Part shown: piece after piece, positions 15,603-24,873 of the stretch
How positions within the stretch are numbered: position 1 is the first letter of the stretch
Layout of the letters: the number at the start of each line of letters is the position of its first letter
From: an uncultured Flavobacteriaceae bacterium
Lineage (GTDB): Bacteria > Bacteroidota > Bacteroidia > Flavobacteriales > Flavobacteriaceae
Assembly: GCA_913065125.1 (NCBI GenBank)
Contig: CAJYAG010000001.1
Span: 806,001-870,000 of the forward strand
DNA length: 64,000 nt
Direction of reading: 5' to 3'
Program-made: the position numbers and the translations under genes
The notes under the pieces: generated by a model
Told to the model about the DNA's origin: nothing
What the model saw: the letters and a program-made list of their open reading frames with translations, nothing else
The model's database searches: none

Positions 15603-18600
15603 ATGAAAACAAAATTACTTAAAAAACATATTGGATTATTTTTAATATTCCTTTTTATTGGTTTTTCTGCGAGTGCCCATACTTGGGAAATTCGCGTTAA
15701 ACAAAATACAGATGGTACCTTAACTTGGTATGGACAATCCTACCATAGAGTTAGCTCTTGTGGAATTAATAATTCTGGGATTCAAATTAATGGGGTAAAT
15801 TATAATTGGACAGCAGAATTCTCTGGAAGTCAAGCAGGGCAAACTCCTTATGTGCTTACTGTTAGCCCTACATACAACAATCAACCTTCACAATATAGCA
15901 GACAGTCATATGGAACTGTTACAACTCCTTATATTCCAGGTGCACTAAACGTTGTTGCTTATTCAACGAATGCGTGTTGGGCTTTATATCCTGACATGCC
16001 TGTCGGAAACAGCTCATTTACACCGCCTCCTCCACCTGTATGTACAACTCCACCAATTAATACATGGACAAATACTATAGGTATACCTAATAATAATGGT
16101 ACAGATTGTGATCCAACAGATGATACACTGCCTGTTACCATTAATGTAAACCACCAATCTTGTGGTTCTATCACAAATGCAGGTACATTTTCTGTGTATT
16201 TAGCAGCAACTAATACTTTATTAGGTAACTTTACTTATGCCACTGGTATAAATACCAATGCAACTATTAATTTACCTTATGGTTTCGATGCCAACACTTT
16301 AATTAAAGTAGTTGATGACAGCTTTGGTGCATCTCCGGTAACCCATACATTAGCTGGTTTATCAGGTACTTTTAATGGAGTACCAAGTACTTCAGTTCCT
16401 ACTGCACTTGTAAACAGCTTTAGTGTTAATTTGAATGCTTCAGGAAGTGCAACAATTACTGCTGCAGATATTGATGCAGGTTCAAGCGATGCTTGTGGAC
16501 CTGTAACACTTGCTATAAATAAAACAAGTTTTAGTTGTACTGATGTTGGTTCTAATACAGTAACTTTAACAGTTACGAGTCCATCAGGTAATCAATCTAC
16601 AGCAAATGCTATAGTTACTGTAGTTGATAATATTCCTCCTACTATCACAAGCCCTTTTGATATAACAGTAAATGCTGATCCAGCTTTATGTGGTGCAAGA
16701 GTAACTTATGGGATACCTACCGCAACAGATAATTGTGGTACAGGAGATGTACCAACTTCTCTTGCTGGTCATACTTTTAAAGGAAAGAGAAATGGACATT
16801 CATACTTTTTATCTAACACAAAAACAACTCCTGAAATAGCTCATGCAAATGCAATTGCAGCTGGAGGACATTTGGCAACAATTTCTGATGCTTCTGAAAA
16901 TTTATTTGTATCTAATTTTATTGCAGATAAAATTTGGATTGGGCATACAGATAGAGATACAGAAGGGCAATGGAAATGGATTACCAACGAGCCTGTTTCA
17001 TATACAAACTGGGCTCCAGGAGAACCAAACAATGCTGGCGGAAATGAAGATTGGGCAGTAATTAACTGGAGTGGAAATAATCCAGACTGGAATGATTGGT
17101 ATTTTAACTCTACTGCGTATTATGCTATTGAATTTGATGGAGGTACAATTCCAACTACATTGGTTTCAGGTCCAGCTCCTGGTGATGTATTCCCAGTTGG
17201 AACAACAACTGTAACTTACGAAGCTGTTGATGCTTCAGGAAACAAAGTACAAACATCATTTAAAGTAACAGTTAAAGATAATGTTGCTCCAACTGTAAGC
17301 ACCCAAAACATCACTGTTGAATTAGATGCGAATGGTACTGCTTCAATTACAGCTGCTCAGGTTAATAATGGTTCTTCTGATAATTGTGCAATTGAAAGCA
17401 TGAGTTTAGATATAACTTCTTTTACCTGTGCTAATATTGGAGAAAATACAGTTACATTAACCGTTACCGATGCTAGTGGAAATACCGCTTCACAAACTGC
17501 GGTTGTAACTGTTACCGATGGGATTGCACCAACTGTTATCACCCAACCTATTTCTGTGAACTTAGATGCTAGTGGAAATGCAAGTATCACTGCGGCACAG
17601 ATTAATAATGGTTCTTCTGATAATTGTGCAATTGAAAGCATGAGTTTAGACATTACATCTTTTACGTGTGCTAATATTGGTGATAATACGGTTACTTTAA
17701 CTGTGACCGATCCTAGTGGAAATACAGCTACAAAAACAGCAATTGTAACTGTTTCTGATGCTATTGCACCAACTGTAATCACAAAAGATTTTACAATTCC
17801 TTTAGCAAACGGTATGGCAACTATTACTTCTGATGATATCAATAATGGAAGTTTTGACAATTGTGATATCACTTTAAGTATTGATAAAAACACGTTTACT
17901 TGTTCTGATATAGGTGACCATACAGTTACATTAACTGCTACTGATTCTAGTGGAAATACAAGCTCTGAAACTGCTACAGTAACCATTGAAGGAGAAACTC
18001 CTGAAGTTACAATTGCAGACTTCAATGCTGTAGAAACCCAGCAAGCAAACACAATTTTCTTAGGTTTTGGGCCTCAAAGCATGGCGCTTACAACTTCTGC
18101 AACTGGTGGAGATAGCTTTACTTATGTTTGGACAGCTTCAACAGGAGAAATTGTAAGCAATGTTGCAAACCCAGTTATTAGTCCAACTACTAGCACTACT
18201 TATACTGTTACAGCAACAAATAACTTTGGATGTACTACAACTACAACAATTGAAGTTTGTGTAATGGATGTAAGAAGTTATAACAAAAAAGGAAAAGCTA
18301 CTAATAAAGTTACTGTTTGTCATCACACTAGTGGTAAAAAAGGAACTAAACATGTAATGATTAACATTAGTGCAAATGCTGTAATGAAACACTTATTATT
18401 GCACGGTGCTGATACTAGCCACGGTGATAGTTTAGGAGATTGTAATGCAACTTGTATTACTCCAAACTCTAATCCGATCCCTGTAGCTAATGATTCTGAA
18501 AACTTGTTAAACAACCTTGAGTTTAATGTGTATCCGAATCCTTCTAAAGGTGTTTTCCAATTAAAAATAGCAAACATAAAAGCAGGAACACAACTTAACT

Positions 18601-18767
18601 TAATGGATGTAACTGGTAAACTTGTTTCTAGAAAAACTATAACTTCTGAGGCTATGTCACAAAACATAACTATTGGTAATAGAAACTTACCGTCTGGAAT
18701 TTATATTTTAAAAATTGTTTCTAAAGAAGAAACAATTACTAAAAAATTAATTGTTAGTCAAGAATAA
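15603..18767 (+). CDS. Secreted HYR-repeat protein with nested C-type lectin domain and T9SS signal
   Basis: A 1054-residue secreted protein. Order: signal peptide (about 1-25, GFSASA); an N-terminal region with WEIRVKQNTDGTLTWYG and a proline strip TPPPPPVC; a DNC-like repeat unit (about 270-345); a HYR unit interrupted by a C-type lectin domain (about 389-513); then the shared tail (from residue 568) with 80-residue repeats, the Cys/His module and the type-IX sorting domain. The lectin domain shows GGHLATISD, the calcium/sugar motif EPN within GEPNNAGGNEDW, and WND. EPN is typically mannose- or glucose-type, unlike the galactose-type QPD. It is probably a surface glycan-binding adhesin with a different specificity from the paralogue at 10316. 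Confidence 0.9.
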   Translation: MKTKLLKKHIGLFLIFLFIGFSASAHTWEIRVKQNTDGTLTWYGQSYHRVSSCGINNSGIQINGVNYNWTAEFSGSQAGQTPYVLTVSPTYNNQPSQYSRQSYGTVTTPYIPGALNVVAYSTNACWALYPDMPVGNSSFTPPPPPVCTTPPINTWTNTIGIPNNNGTDCDPTDDTLPVTINVNHQSCGSITNAGTFSVYLAATNTLLGNFTYATGINTNATINLPYGFDANTLIKVVDDSFGASPVTHTLAGLSGTFNGVPSTSVPTALVNSFSVNLNASGSATITAADIDAGSSDACGPVTLAINKTSFSCTDVGSNTVTLTVTSPSGNQSTANAIVTVVDNIPPTITSPFDITVNADPALCGARVTYGIPTATDNCGTGDVPTSLAGHTFKGKRNGHSYFLSNTKTTPEIAHANAIAAGGHLATISDASENLFVSNFIADKIWIGHTDRDTEGQWKWITNEPVSYTNWAPGEPNNAGGNEDWAVINWSGNNPDWNDWYFNSTAYYAIEFDGGTIPTTLVSGPAPGDVFPVGTTTVTYEAVDASGNKVQTSFKVTVKDNVAPTVSTQNITVELDANGTASITAAQVNNGSSDNCAIESMSLDITSFTCANIGENTVTLTVTDASGNTASQTAVVTVTDGIAPTVITQPISVNLDASGNASITAAQINNGSSDNCAIESMSLDITSFTCANIGDNTVTLTVTDPSGNTATKTAIVTVSDAIAPTVITKDFTIPLANGMATITSDDINNGSFDNCDITLSIDKNTFTCSDIGDHTVTLTATDSSGNTSSETATVTIEGETPEVTIADFNAVETQQANTIFLGFGPQSMALTTSATGGDSFTYVWTASTGEIVSNVANPVISPTTSTTYTVTATNNFGCTTTTTIEVCVMDVRSYNKKGKATNKVTVCHHTSGKKGTKHVMINISANAVMKHLLLHGADTSHGDSLGDCNATCITPNSNPIPVANDSENLLNNLEFNVYPNPSKGVFQLKIANIKAGTQLNLMDVTGKLVSRKTITSEAMSQNITIGNRNLPSGIYILKIVSKEETITKKLIVSQE

Positions 18768-18821
18768 GTATTAATTACAAACATTAAAAGCCCCTATTTT
18801 AGGGGCTTTTTTTATGAATAA
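17305..18821 (+). repeat. 1517-bp direct duplication, copy 2
   Basis: This is the partner of 13203-14719 at an offset of 4102 bases, in direct orientation. It includes the end of the coding region, the terminator and the bases tttatgaataa. Apparent identity at synonymous positions suggests very recent duplication or ongoing gene conversion. Confidence 0.93.
18786..18813 (+). terminator. Rho-independent terminator of the C-type lectin gene
   Basis: An exact copy of the hairpin after the SUEL-lectin gene (AAAAGCCCC / GGGGCTTTT plus T run), carried by the duplicated segment. Confidence 0.93.
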
Positions 18822-19111
18822 CATGCTCATATTAAATCAATTTGAAATCTCTCTAAAAAATCTTATCTTTCCACATACGTAATCAACATTAGAAATATGG
18901 ACGAGTCTAAAAACAGAAGAGATTGTATTAAAAAGAACTGATTATGATGAACTGAACCAAAAACAACTCTTTTATTTTTTTTTCTATAAACTAATTATAT
19001 AAGTACAAACTTACGGTGTGTACAGTATATGCAATAAACAGGATACACGAAACATTGCAAAACACAAAAACTTACTAAAATTTACAATCAGAATTTCCTT
19101 ATTTTTGCCGC
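18822..19111. other. Intergenic region after the lectin-protein island
   Basis: AT-rich spacer with no gene found. The only recognisable feature is the TATTTTTG box immediately before the oxidoreductase start, listed next. Confidence 0.5.
19100..19107 (+). promoter_or_regulatory. TAnnTTTG box directly before the start codon
   Basis: TATTTTTG matches the -7 consensus exactly, and the ATG begins 5 bases after its last G. If used, transcription would begin at or next to the A of the ATG, giving a leaderless mRNA. No good -33 TTG is seen at normal spacing. Confidence 0.5.
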
Positions 19112-20668
19112 ATGGTAAAAGAGATTCAGTTACGCATTCAATTAAAAGAAGAAAAAATTACAGATATTCTGCTTAAAAAAGCAGCGTATCATTTAGGCAT
19201 AAAACCTTCTACTATTTCTGGCGTAAAGGTGTTGCGTAAATCTATTGATGCTCGTAAACCTCAAATTTACTTTAATTACAAAGTTGCTATTTATATGAAC
19301 GAACCTATGCCAGAAACTTCTGAATATCAGTTTGAATACAAAGATGTTTCTAACGCAAAAGAAGTTCATATTATAGGTTTTGGTCCAGCAGGAATGTACG
19401 CTGCGTTGCGTTGTATAGAATTAGGCTTTAAACCGATTGTTTTAGAACGCGGAAAAAATGTACAAGATCGCCGTAGAGATTTAAAAGCGATTAATCAAGA
19501 TCATTTTGTAAACGAAGACTCTAATTATTGTTTTGGAGAAGGCGGTGCAGGCACCTATTCTGACGGAAAATTATACACTAGAAGTTTAAAACGCGGCGAT
19601 GTTCGTAAGATTTTTGAAAACTTGGTTTTTCATGGAGCTTCAGAACAAATTTTATTAGATGCACATCCACATATTGGAACGAATAAATTGCCGAAAATTA
19701 TTCAGAATATTCGTGAGAATATCATCAACCACGGAGGAGAAATTCATTTTGAAACACGCGTTACAGATTTTGTAATTAAGAACAATAAAATCAAAGCAAT
19801 TCAATTACAAAATGGCATAGAAATGACTGCAAATGCAGTAATTTTAGCAACCGGACATTCGGCAAGAGATATTTACGAATTGCTACATAAAAAAGAAATT
19901 GCTATCAAAGCAAAATCATTTGCAATGGGCGTTCGTGTTGAGCATCCACAGCACATTATTGATGCTATTCAATATCATTGCGAAGGAAAAAGAGACGAAT
20001 TATTACCAGCTGCAGCATATAGTTTAGTGCAACAAGTTAATGAACGTGGCGTGTATTCTTTTTGTATGTGTCCTGGCGGATTTATCGTTCCGGCAGCAAC
20101 CGCAAATGGCGAAGTTGTCGTAAACGGAATGTCGCCAAGCAGAAGAAATAATGTATATGCAAATTCTGGAATTGTTGTGGAGTTAAACATCGACAAAGAT
20201 TTTGCGAAGTATGAAAAATTCGGTCCATTAAAAGGGTTGGAATTTCAAAAAGATTTAGAACGATTGGCTTTTACCTCTGGCGGAAGAAGTCAAACTGCAC
20301 CAGCACAAAGATTGACCGATTTTGTTGAAGGAAATATATCAGCTGATTTAAATCCAACTTCATACCAACCCGGATTAAAATCAGCTCCACTACACTCTTT
20401 GTTGCCAAAAATAATTGGCGGAAGATTGCGAAAAGGTTTTGAAGCATTCGGGCAAAAAATGCACGGATATTATACTTCAGAAGCAAATATTGTTGGCGTG
20501 GAATCTAGAACTTCATCACCAGTTAACATCCCAAGGAAAGATAATTTAGAGCATCCAGAAATAGCAGGATTATTTCCTTGCGGAGAAGGTGGCGGCTATG
20601 CAGGTGGAATTGTTTCTGCTGCAATGGATGGAGAACGTTGTGCTGAGGCAGCAATTGCCAATTTATAA
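19112..20668 (+). CDS. FAD-dependent oxidoreductase, COG2509 type
   Basis: A 518-residue cytoplasmic flavoprotein. An N-terminal segment of about 85 residues (IKPSTISGVKVLRKSIDARK) precedes a Rossmann dinucleotide motif, VHIIGFGPAGMYAALR, with VLERGKNVQDRRRD after it. Also visible are GEGGAGTYSDGKLYTR, VILATGHSARDIY, and at the C terminus FPCGEGGGYAGGIVSAAMDG, which closes the FAD site. This layout fits the widely conserved COG2509 family of uncharacterised FAD-dependent dehydrogenases. The substrate is unknown. It stands alone between the lectin island and a membrane-protein gene. Confidence 0.88.
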   Translation: MVKEIQLRIQLKEEKITDILLKKAAYHLGIKPSTISGVKVLRKSIDARKPQIYFNYKVAIYMNEPMPETSEYQFEYKDVSNAKEVHIIGFGPAGMYAALRCIELGFKPIVLERGKNVQDRRRDLKAINQDHFVNEDSNYCFGEGGAGTYSDGKLYTRSLKRGDVRKIFENLVFHGASEQILLDAHPHIGTNKLPKIIQNIRENIINHGGEIHFETRVTDFVIKNNKIKAIQLQNGIEMTANAVILATGHSARDIYELLHKKEIAIKAKSFAMGVRVEHPQHIIDAIQYHCEGKRDELLPAAAYSLVQQVNERGVYSFCMCPGGFIVPAATANGEVVVNGMSPSRRNNVYANSGIVVELNIDKDFAKYEKFGPLKGLEFQKDLERLAFTSGGRSQTAPAQRLTDFVEGNISADLNPTSYQPGLKSAPLHSLLPKIIGGRLRKGFEAFGQKMHGYYTSEANIVGVESRTSSPVNIPRKDNLEHPEIAGLFPCGEGGGYAGGIVSAAMDGERCAEAAIANL

Positions 20669-20764
20669 GCTATTAATTTTACGTTAAAACTGTATTTTTA
20701 TTTCGCATCAAAATGAATAAAAGTGTATCTTCGCTGCTGCTAAAAAAGAAAGTTAATTAGACAA

Positions 20765-21385
20765 ATGACTAGAAGGAAGAGAGTTCGAAAAAAATCGAAA
20801 ACAAAATTACTACATCAGTATTATTCGTATACTGGATTTTATGGTTTTGTTGGCAGAAGCTTACGTAAAGCAATAATTCCTGTTGCTATCATAGTTGTTG
20901 CATTAATTTTGTTTAACAAATATGTGTACAACATCAATGATGGCTTACAACACATGACTGAAACATTTTCTACAGTTGGCGTATTGTCAGTTTTCTTTAT
21001 CTCAGAATCTTTATTAGGATTGATTCCGCCCGAAATTTTTATAGCATGGTCTAAAAAAACAGACAATCCTGTAGTTACACTTGCAATTCTTGCAAGCTTG
21101 TCTTATTTAGGAGGAATTATTTCATTCTTTATCGGAAAAGCTGCTTTAAAGATTGAAAAAATAAAAAATTTCTTAGAGGTCAAAATGGCAAAACAATTAA
21201 AAAACACTAGTAAATGGGGTGGTTTTTTAATAGTCGCTGGAGCTTTATTACCAATTCCGTTTTCGATAACTTGTATGGCTGGCGGATTGATAAAATACCC
21301 ATTAAAAGGTGTATTGCTTTTTGGATTATTTCGTTTTGCACGTTTTGCAGTGTACGCATTGGCAATTTTTCAAATGGTAGATTAA
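20765..21385 (+). CDS. VTT/DedA-like membrane protein
   Basis: A 206-residue protein with a very basic N terminus (MTRRKRVRKKSKTK) and about four to five hydrophobic segments. Two segments recall the VTT (SNARE-associated) fold: ESLLGLIPPEIFIAWSKK and GALLPIPFSITCMAGGLIKYP, the latter resembling the re-entrant P-x-P...AG loop. VTT proteins are involved in lipid scrambling or polyprenyl-phosphate movement. The match is partial, so the function is tentative. Confidence 0.65.
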   Translation: MTRRKRVRKKSKTKLLHQYYSYTGFYGFVGRSLRKAIIPVAIIVVALILFNKYVYNINDGLQHMTETFSTVGVLSVFFISESLLGLIPPEIFIAWSKKTDNPVVTLAILASLSYLGGIISFFIGKAALKIEKIKNFLEVKMAKQLKNTSKWGGFLIVAGALLPIPFSITCMAGGLIKYPLKGVLLFGLFRFARFAVYALAIFQMVD

Positions 21386-21454
21386 TTTGAAACTATAAAT
21401 TCGTTTTCTTTCATAATTATTTTACTAAAAACTAGATACTTAATACGAATAACT

Positions 21455-21462
21455 TATTTTTG
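21455..21462 (+). promoter_or_regulatory. TAnnTTTG box directly before the DUF1456 gene
   Basis: TATTTTTG, with the ATG beginning 5 bases after the final G: the same geometry as before the oxidoreductase, trmD and murQ genes. This predicts a leaderless or near-leaderless transcript. Confidence 0.5.
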
Positions 21463-21466
21463 TTCT

Positions 21467-21757
21467 ATGGGATTAACAAACAATGATATTTTTAAAAAAT
21501 TACGTGTAGCTCATAAATTAAGAGATACAGATATTATAAAAATTTGCAAATTGGTTGATTTTAAAGTTTCTAAAGGCGAATTAGGCGCTTTTTTTAGAAA
21601 TGAAGAACATCCAAAATATATGGAATGTGGTGATCAAATTTTACGTAATTTCTTAAACGGATTGATCATCCATTTACGTGGACCAATGCCTGCAAAAGGG
21701 GAAAAACCACAACAAAAAACAAAATCAAATGACAGTAAAAAACCTTTTAAAAAGTAG
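21467..21757 (+). CDS. DUF1456 (YehS-like) protein
   Basis: A 96-residue protein. The core LTNNDIFKKLRVAHKLRDTDIIKICKL-type helix bundle, with a following GELGAFFRNEEHPKYMECGD, matches DUF1456. E. coli YehS carries two copies, whereas this one has a single copy followed by a Lys/Gln-rich tail. It is cytoplasmic and of unknown function. Its end overlaps the start of the TlpA-like gene by 29 bp in another frame. Confidence 0.8.
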   Translation: MGLTNNDIFKKLRVAHKLRDTDIIKICKLVDFKVSKGELGAFFRNEEHPKYMECGDQILRNFLNGLIIHLRGPMPAKGEKPQQKTKSNDSKKPFKK

Positions 21758-22895
21758 TTTTTATATATTGATATTAGCATTGCTGGCATCTTGTAAACAA
21801 GAACCAGAAGCACCTGTAGATTCTTTTACCGTTAGTGGAACAGTAAAAGGATTAGACACAAAATACATGTCTAGAAGTGTACGTGATAGCACTGGAAAAA
21901 GAGTTACGGATACTATTTTTGTAAAAAATGGAACATTTACATACACAGCAAAAATTAAAAACGCAGAACATATTGTCTTTTGGCCAAATGTAGAACGCAC
22001 CATTAAAAGATCTGGGAAAGGTTATTATCCGGCAAAATCTTCACAACTTGCTTTTATCGCTAAACCTGGAGATCACATAGTTTTTAAGGGAGAAGTTACA
22101 GATTTTATCAATGCGTATCCATCAGGAACAAAAGCAAATGATGACTTAGCAAAAATCAATAGTAAAATTTTTCCGTTGATGAACGCTTCTGTAAACTATT
22201 TGTTAAAGAAAAACAAGTTAACATCAGAAGATCCTAGATTTAAAATTATTACAGATTCTATTACTCAATTAGACAAAGAAGTTATACGTTTAAAAAAAGA
22301 GTTTGTAGATAATAATCCAACATCAGAAGCTGCTGTTTGGTCTCTTTCTGACATGATGGTTAGAAGACAAATCTCTAATGAAGAAGCTGTAGTTGCATTT
22401 AATAAATTTGATAAAAACTTAGCAGATTTTACATATTACAAAGAACTTGCTTCTAGAGTTAAAGGAATAGCGTCTACTTTAATTGGTAAAACCGTTCCAG
22501 ATTTTACAAGCAATAAGACCATTGATGGCTCAGACTTTACGTTTAGTTCTCTACGTGGTAAATATGTTTTGATAGATTTCTGGGGAATTTGGTGTGGGCC
22601 ATGTGTTGAAGAAATGCCAACAGTAAAAAAATATGCTGATAAATATGCTGATAAATTGACCATTCTGGGAATAAATAGTGGTGACACAAAAGAAAAAATG
22701 GTGAATTTCTTAAAAGAAAATAATTATAACTGGCAACAAGTAATGTCTGGTAAAGGCACAGATAATTTAGTTTTAAAGTTTAACGTTGCAGGTTTCCCAA
22801 CAAAGTTTATTATAAATCCCGAAGGGAAAATATTAAATCGCTACCTAGGAAACTCTGAAGATGCTTTCATTAAATTAGACGAGTTGCTTAAATAA
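21729..22895 (+). CDS. TlpA/ResA-like thioredoxin-fold lipoprotein with DUF4369-like N domain
   Basis: A 388-residue lipoprotein. The chosen ATG at 21729 gives a normal lipobox signal (MTVKNLLKSSFYILILALLASC, lipidated Cys 22). A further-upstream ATG at 21678 would put 17 charged residues in front of the signal and is unlikely. A DUF4369-like beta domain (FTVSGTVKGLD to about residue 130) and a helical linker precede a C-terminal thioredoxin domain with FWGIWCGPCVEEMPTVKKY (CxxC) and VAGFPTKFIINPEGKI. It is probably a periplasm-facing thiol-disulfide oxidoreductase. It overlaps the DUF1456 gene by 29 bp. Confidence 0.88.
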   Translation: MTVKNLLKSSFYILILALLASCKQEPEAPVDSFTVSGTVKGLDTKYMSRSVRDSTGKRVTDTIFVKNGTFTYTAKIKNAEHIVFWPNVERTIKRSGKGYYPAKSSQLAFIAKPGDHIVFKGEVTDFINAYPSGTKANDDLAKINSKIFPLMNASVNYLLKKNKLTSEDPRFKIITDSITQLDKEVIRLKKEFVDNNPTSEAAVWSLSDMMVRRQISNEEAVVAFNKFDKNLADFTYYKELASRVKGIASTLIGKTVPDFTSNKTIDGSDFTFSSLRGKYVLIDFWGIWCGPCVEEMPTVKKYADKYADKLTILGINSGDTKEKMVNFLKENNYNWQQVMSGKGTDNLVLKFNVAGFPTKFIINPEGKILNRYLGNSEDAFIKLDELLK

Positions 22896-22910
22896 GAGTT
22901 TTATTTTTGA

Positions 22911-22950
22911 CAAAAAAGTTATACTCTCAATTTAAATTGATAGCTTTTTT
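22911..22950 (+). terminator. Possible weak terminator after the TlpA-like gene
   Basis: A hairpin around the perfect palindrome TCAATTTAAATTGA, with A-rich 5' and T-rich 3' flanks (tagctttttt), lies about 15-55 bases after the stop. The stem is AT-rich and imperfect, so the call is weak. Confidence 0.35.
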
Positions 22951-23066
22951 ACTTTATATTTATAATAAATTAAGAAAATTACCTATTGATAGACAATATG
23001 TTTAGGGACATATTTGTAGTGTATTAACTTACACACACTAATTATTCTCATAAACCCCCTACTTTT

Positions 23067-24746
23067 ATGTCAGATTTCTCCAAAACAAGAATAGAATTAG
23101 TTTTTAATCTCTCTATTTTAACAACAGTAATTACAATTATATGGTTTTTTGTAGCTAGAACTATTGATTTGCCAGAATTAAGCAATTATCTTGGTTTAAC
23201 AACAATCCTTTTTATTGGTTCTTGTATTGTTTCTAAATATGGTAACTTAATAACTGCACGAGTAATTTATATGCTCGCCTTAAACTTAAGCGTCTCTTTA
23301 ACAGCTTCTTTTATTGGTAGAGATGGTAGTGTAGAATTTGTGTTATTATTTGCCATTGGTTTACCCTTTATTCTTTTTTCTTTCAGAAGAGAAAAATTTT
23401 ATGTTGCCTTCTTTACTTTACTACCAGCAATTCTTTGGATATTTTTACACATCACAGACTTTAAACTATTTACCAACAAACAAATGGACCCGGAAATGGC
23501 AAGAAGTATTGTATATCCATTTTCTGTAGTAAGCACAATTGTGTTAGCAATTTTTCAACTAATTTATTTTTCTTTATTAAATGCGCGTTATTTTTCTAAA
23601 ATTCATAATAAAAGAGAAGAAGCCATTGAAGCATCAAATGCTAAATCTGTATTTTTAAGCACGATGAGTCACGAAATAAGAACTCCTTTGAATGCTATTA
23701 TTGGATTGTCACATATTTTAGGAGATACAAACCCAAGACCTGATCAAAAACAAAATATTGATGCCTTGAACTATTCTGGTAAAATTTTACTAAACCTACT
23801 AAACAATGTATTAGATTTTAGCAAAATGGAATCTACAACAATAGAGTTAGATCTTATACCCGCAAATATTTCTGAGGCTATAAAACAAATTAAAAAAATA
23901 CATGAAGCAAGCTGTTTAAGAAAAGGAATTACGTTAGATTTAGAAGTTGATGAAAATTTACCAATAGTTTGGTTAGATGTAGTTCGTTTTAATCAAGTAA
24001 TCAACAACCTTGTTTCTAATGCTATTAAGTTTACTGATAAAGGCGGAGTCAACCTGATGATAAAAAAACATTCAGTGTCTGACGGTAAAATTGTGTTGCG
24101 AACCGAAGTAAAAGATACTGGTATCGGGTTAACAGAAGAACAACAAGAAAAAATATGGGGTGCTTTTACACAAGCATCAAACAGTACAAATCGTTTGTAT
24201 GGCGGAACAGGACTTGGACTTTCTATTGTAAAAAGTATTATAACCGCAATGGATTCTGAAATAAATGTTAAGAGTGTTTTGGGAGAAGGGAGTTGTTTTT
24301 ATTTTGATTTAGAGTTGACAGTATCTTCTAAAAACGAACTTGAAAAACGAACTCAAAAGAAGGAACACAACTTTAAAGGGAAAAAAGTGCTATTAGTAGA
24401 AGACAACCTTATTAATGTAATGGTTGGTAAACAAATCCTAGAAAAAGCAGGATTAGAAGTAGCTGTAGCAAACGATGGAGAAATAGCTGTTAGCATGGTA
24501 CAAGAAAATAAATACGATACAGTTTTAATGGACATCCAAATGCCTATAATGGATGGATACACAGCTTCTAAAGAAATAAGGAAATTTAACAGTACAATTC
24601 CGATTTTAGCACTCTCGGCTTCTGTTTTTGCTGAAGTAAAAAATAAAATTTTAGAATGTGGGATGGATGGCTTTGTTTTTAAACCTTTTAATCCTGAAGA
24701 TCTTTTAAATAAGATTGAAGAAATGGTACATAGACAAACTGACTAA
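23067..24746 (+). CDS. Hybrid sensor histidine kinase/response regulator
   Basis: A 559-residue membrane kinase. The N-terminal ~185 residues form about six transmembrane segments with no large periplasmic loop, so the stimulus is probably sensed in or at the membrane. Then come HisKA with FLSTMSHEIRTPLN (phospho-His near residue 202), HATPase with VSNAIKFTDKGG, DTGIGL and GGTGLGLSIVK, and a C-terminal receiver domain with VLLVEDNLINVMVG and the phospho-acceptor Asp in VLMDIQMPIMDGY (near 488). No output domain or Hpt is present, so phosphate must move to a separate partner. Its partner genes are not adjacent. Confidence 0.93.
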   Translation: MSDFSKTRIELVFNLSILTTVITIIWFFVARTIDLPELSNYLGLTTILFIGSCIVSKYGNLITARVIYMLALNLSVSLTASFIGRDGSVEFVLLFAIGLPFILFSFRREKFYVAFFTLLPAILWIFLHITDFKLFTNKQMDPEMARSIVYPFSVVSTIVLAIFQLIYFSLLNARYFSKIHNKREEAIEASNAKSVFLSTMSHEIRTPLNAIIGLSHILGDTNPRPDQKQNIDALNYSGKILLNLLNNVLDFSKMESTTIELDLIPANISEAIKQIKKIHEASCLRKGITLDLEVDENLPIVWLDVVRFNQVINNLVSNAIKFTDKGGVNLMIKKHSVSDGKIVLRTEVKDTGIGLTEEQQEKIWGAFTQASNSTNRLYGGTGLGLSIVKSIITAMDSEINVKSVLGEGSCFYFDLELTVSSKNELEKRTQKKEHNFKGKKVLLVEDNLINVMVGKQILEKAGLEVAVANDGEIAVSMVQENKYDTVLMDIQMPIMDGYTASKEIRKFNSTIPILALSASVFAEVKNKILECGMDGFVFKPFNPEDLLNKIEEMVHRQTD

Positions 24747-24760
24747 TTCTTAAAAATTTA

Positions 24761-24785
24761 AAAAGCTATTTTGGTAGCTTTTTTT
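24761..24785 (+). terminator. Terminator after the histidine kinase gene
   Basis: AAAAGCTA-TTTTGG-TAGCTTTT followed by a T run, 14 bases after the stop codon: a compact intrinsic terminator. Confidence 0.8.
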
Positions 24786-24873
24786 ATATTTTTACAAACC
24801 AAGCTCTTAGTAAATATTTTTTGCTTCCAAATTTGTTTTTCGATACCTTAGCTACTTTCAAATACTATTATTT

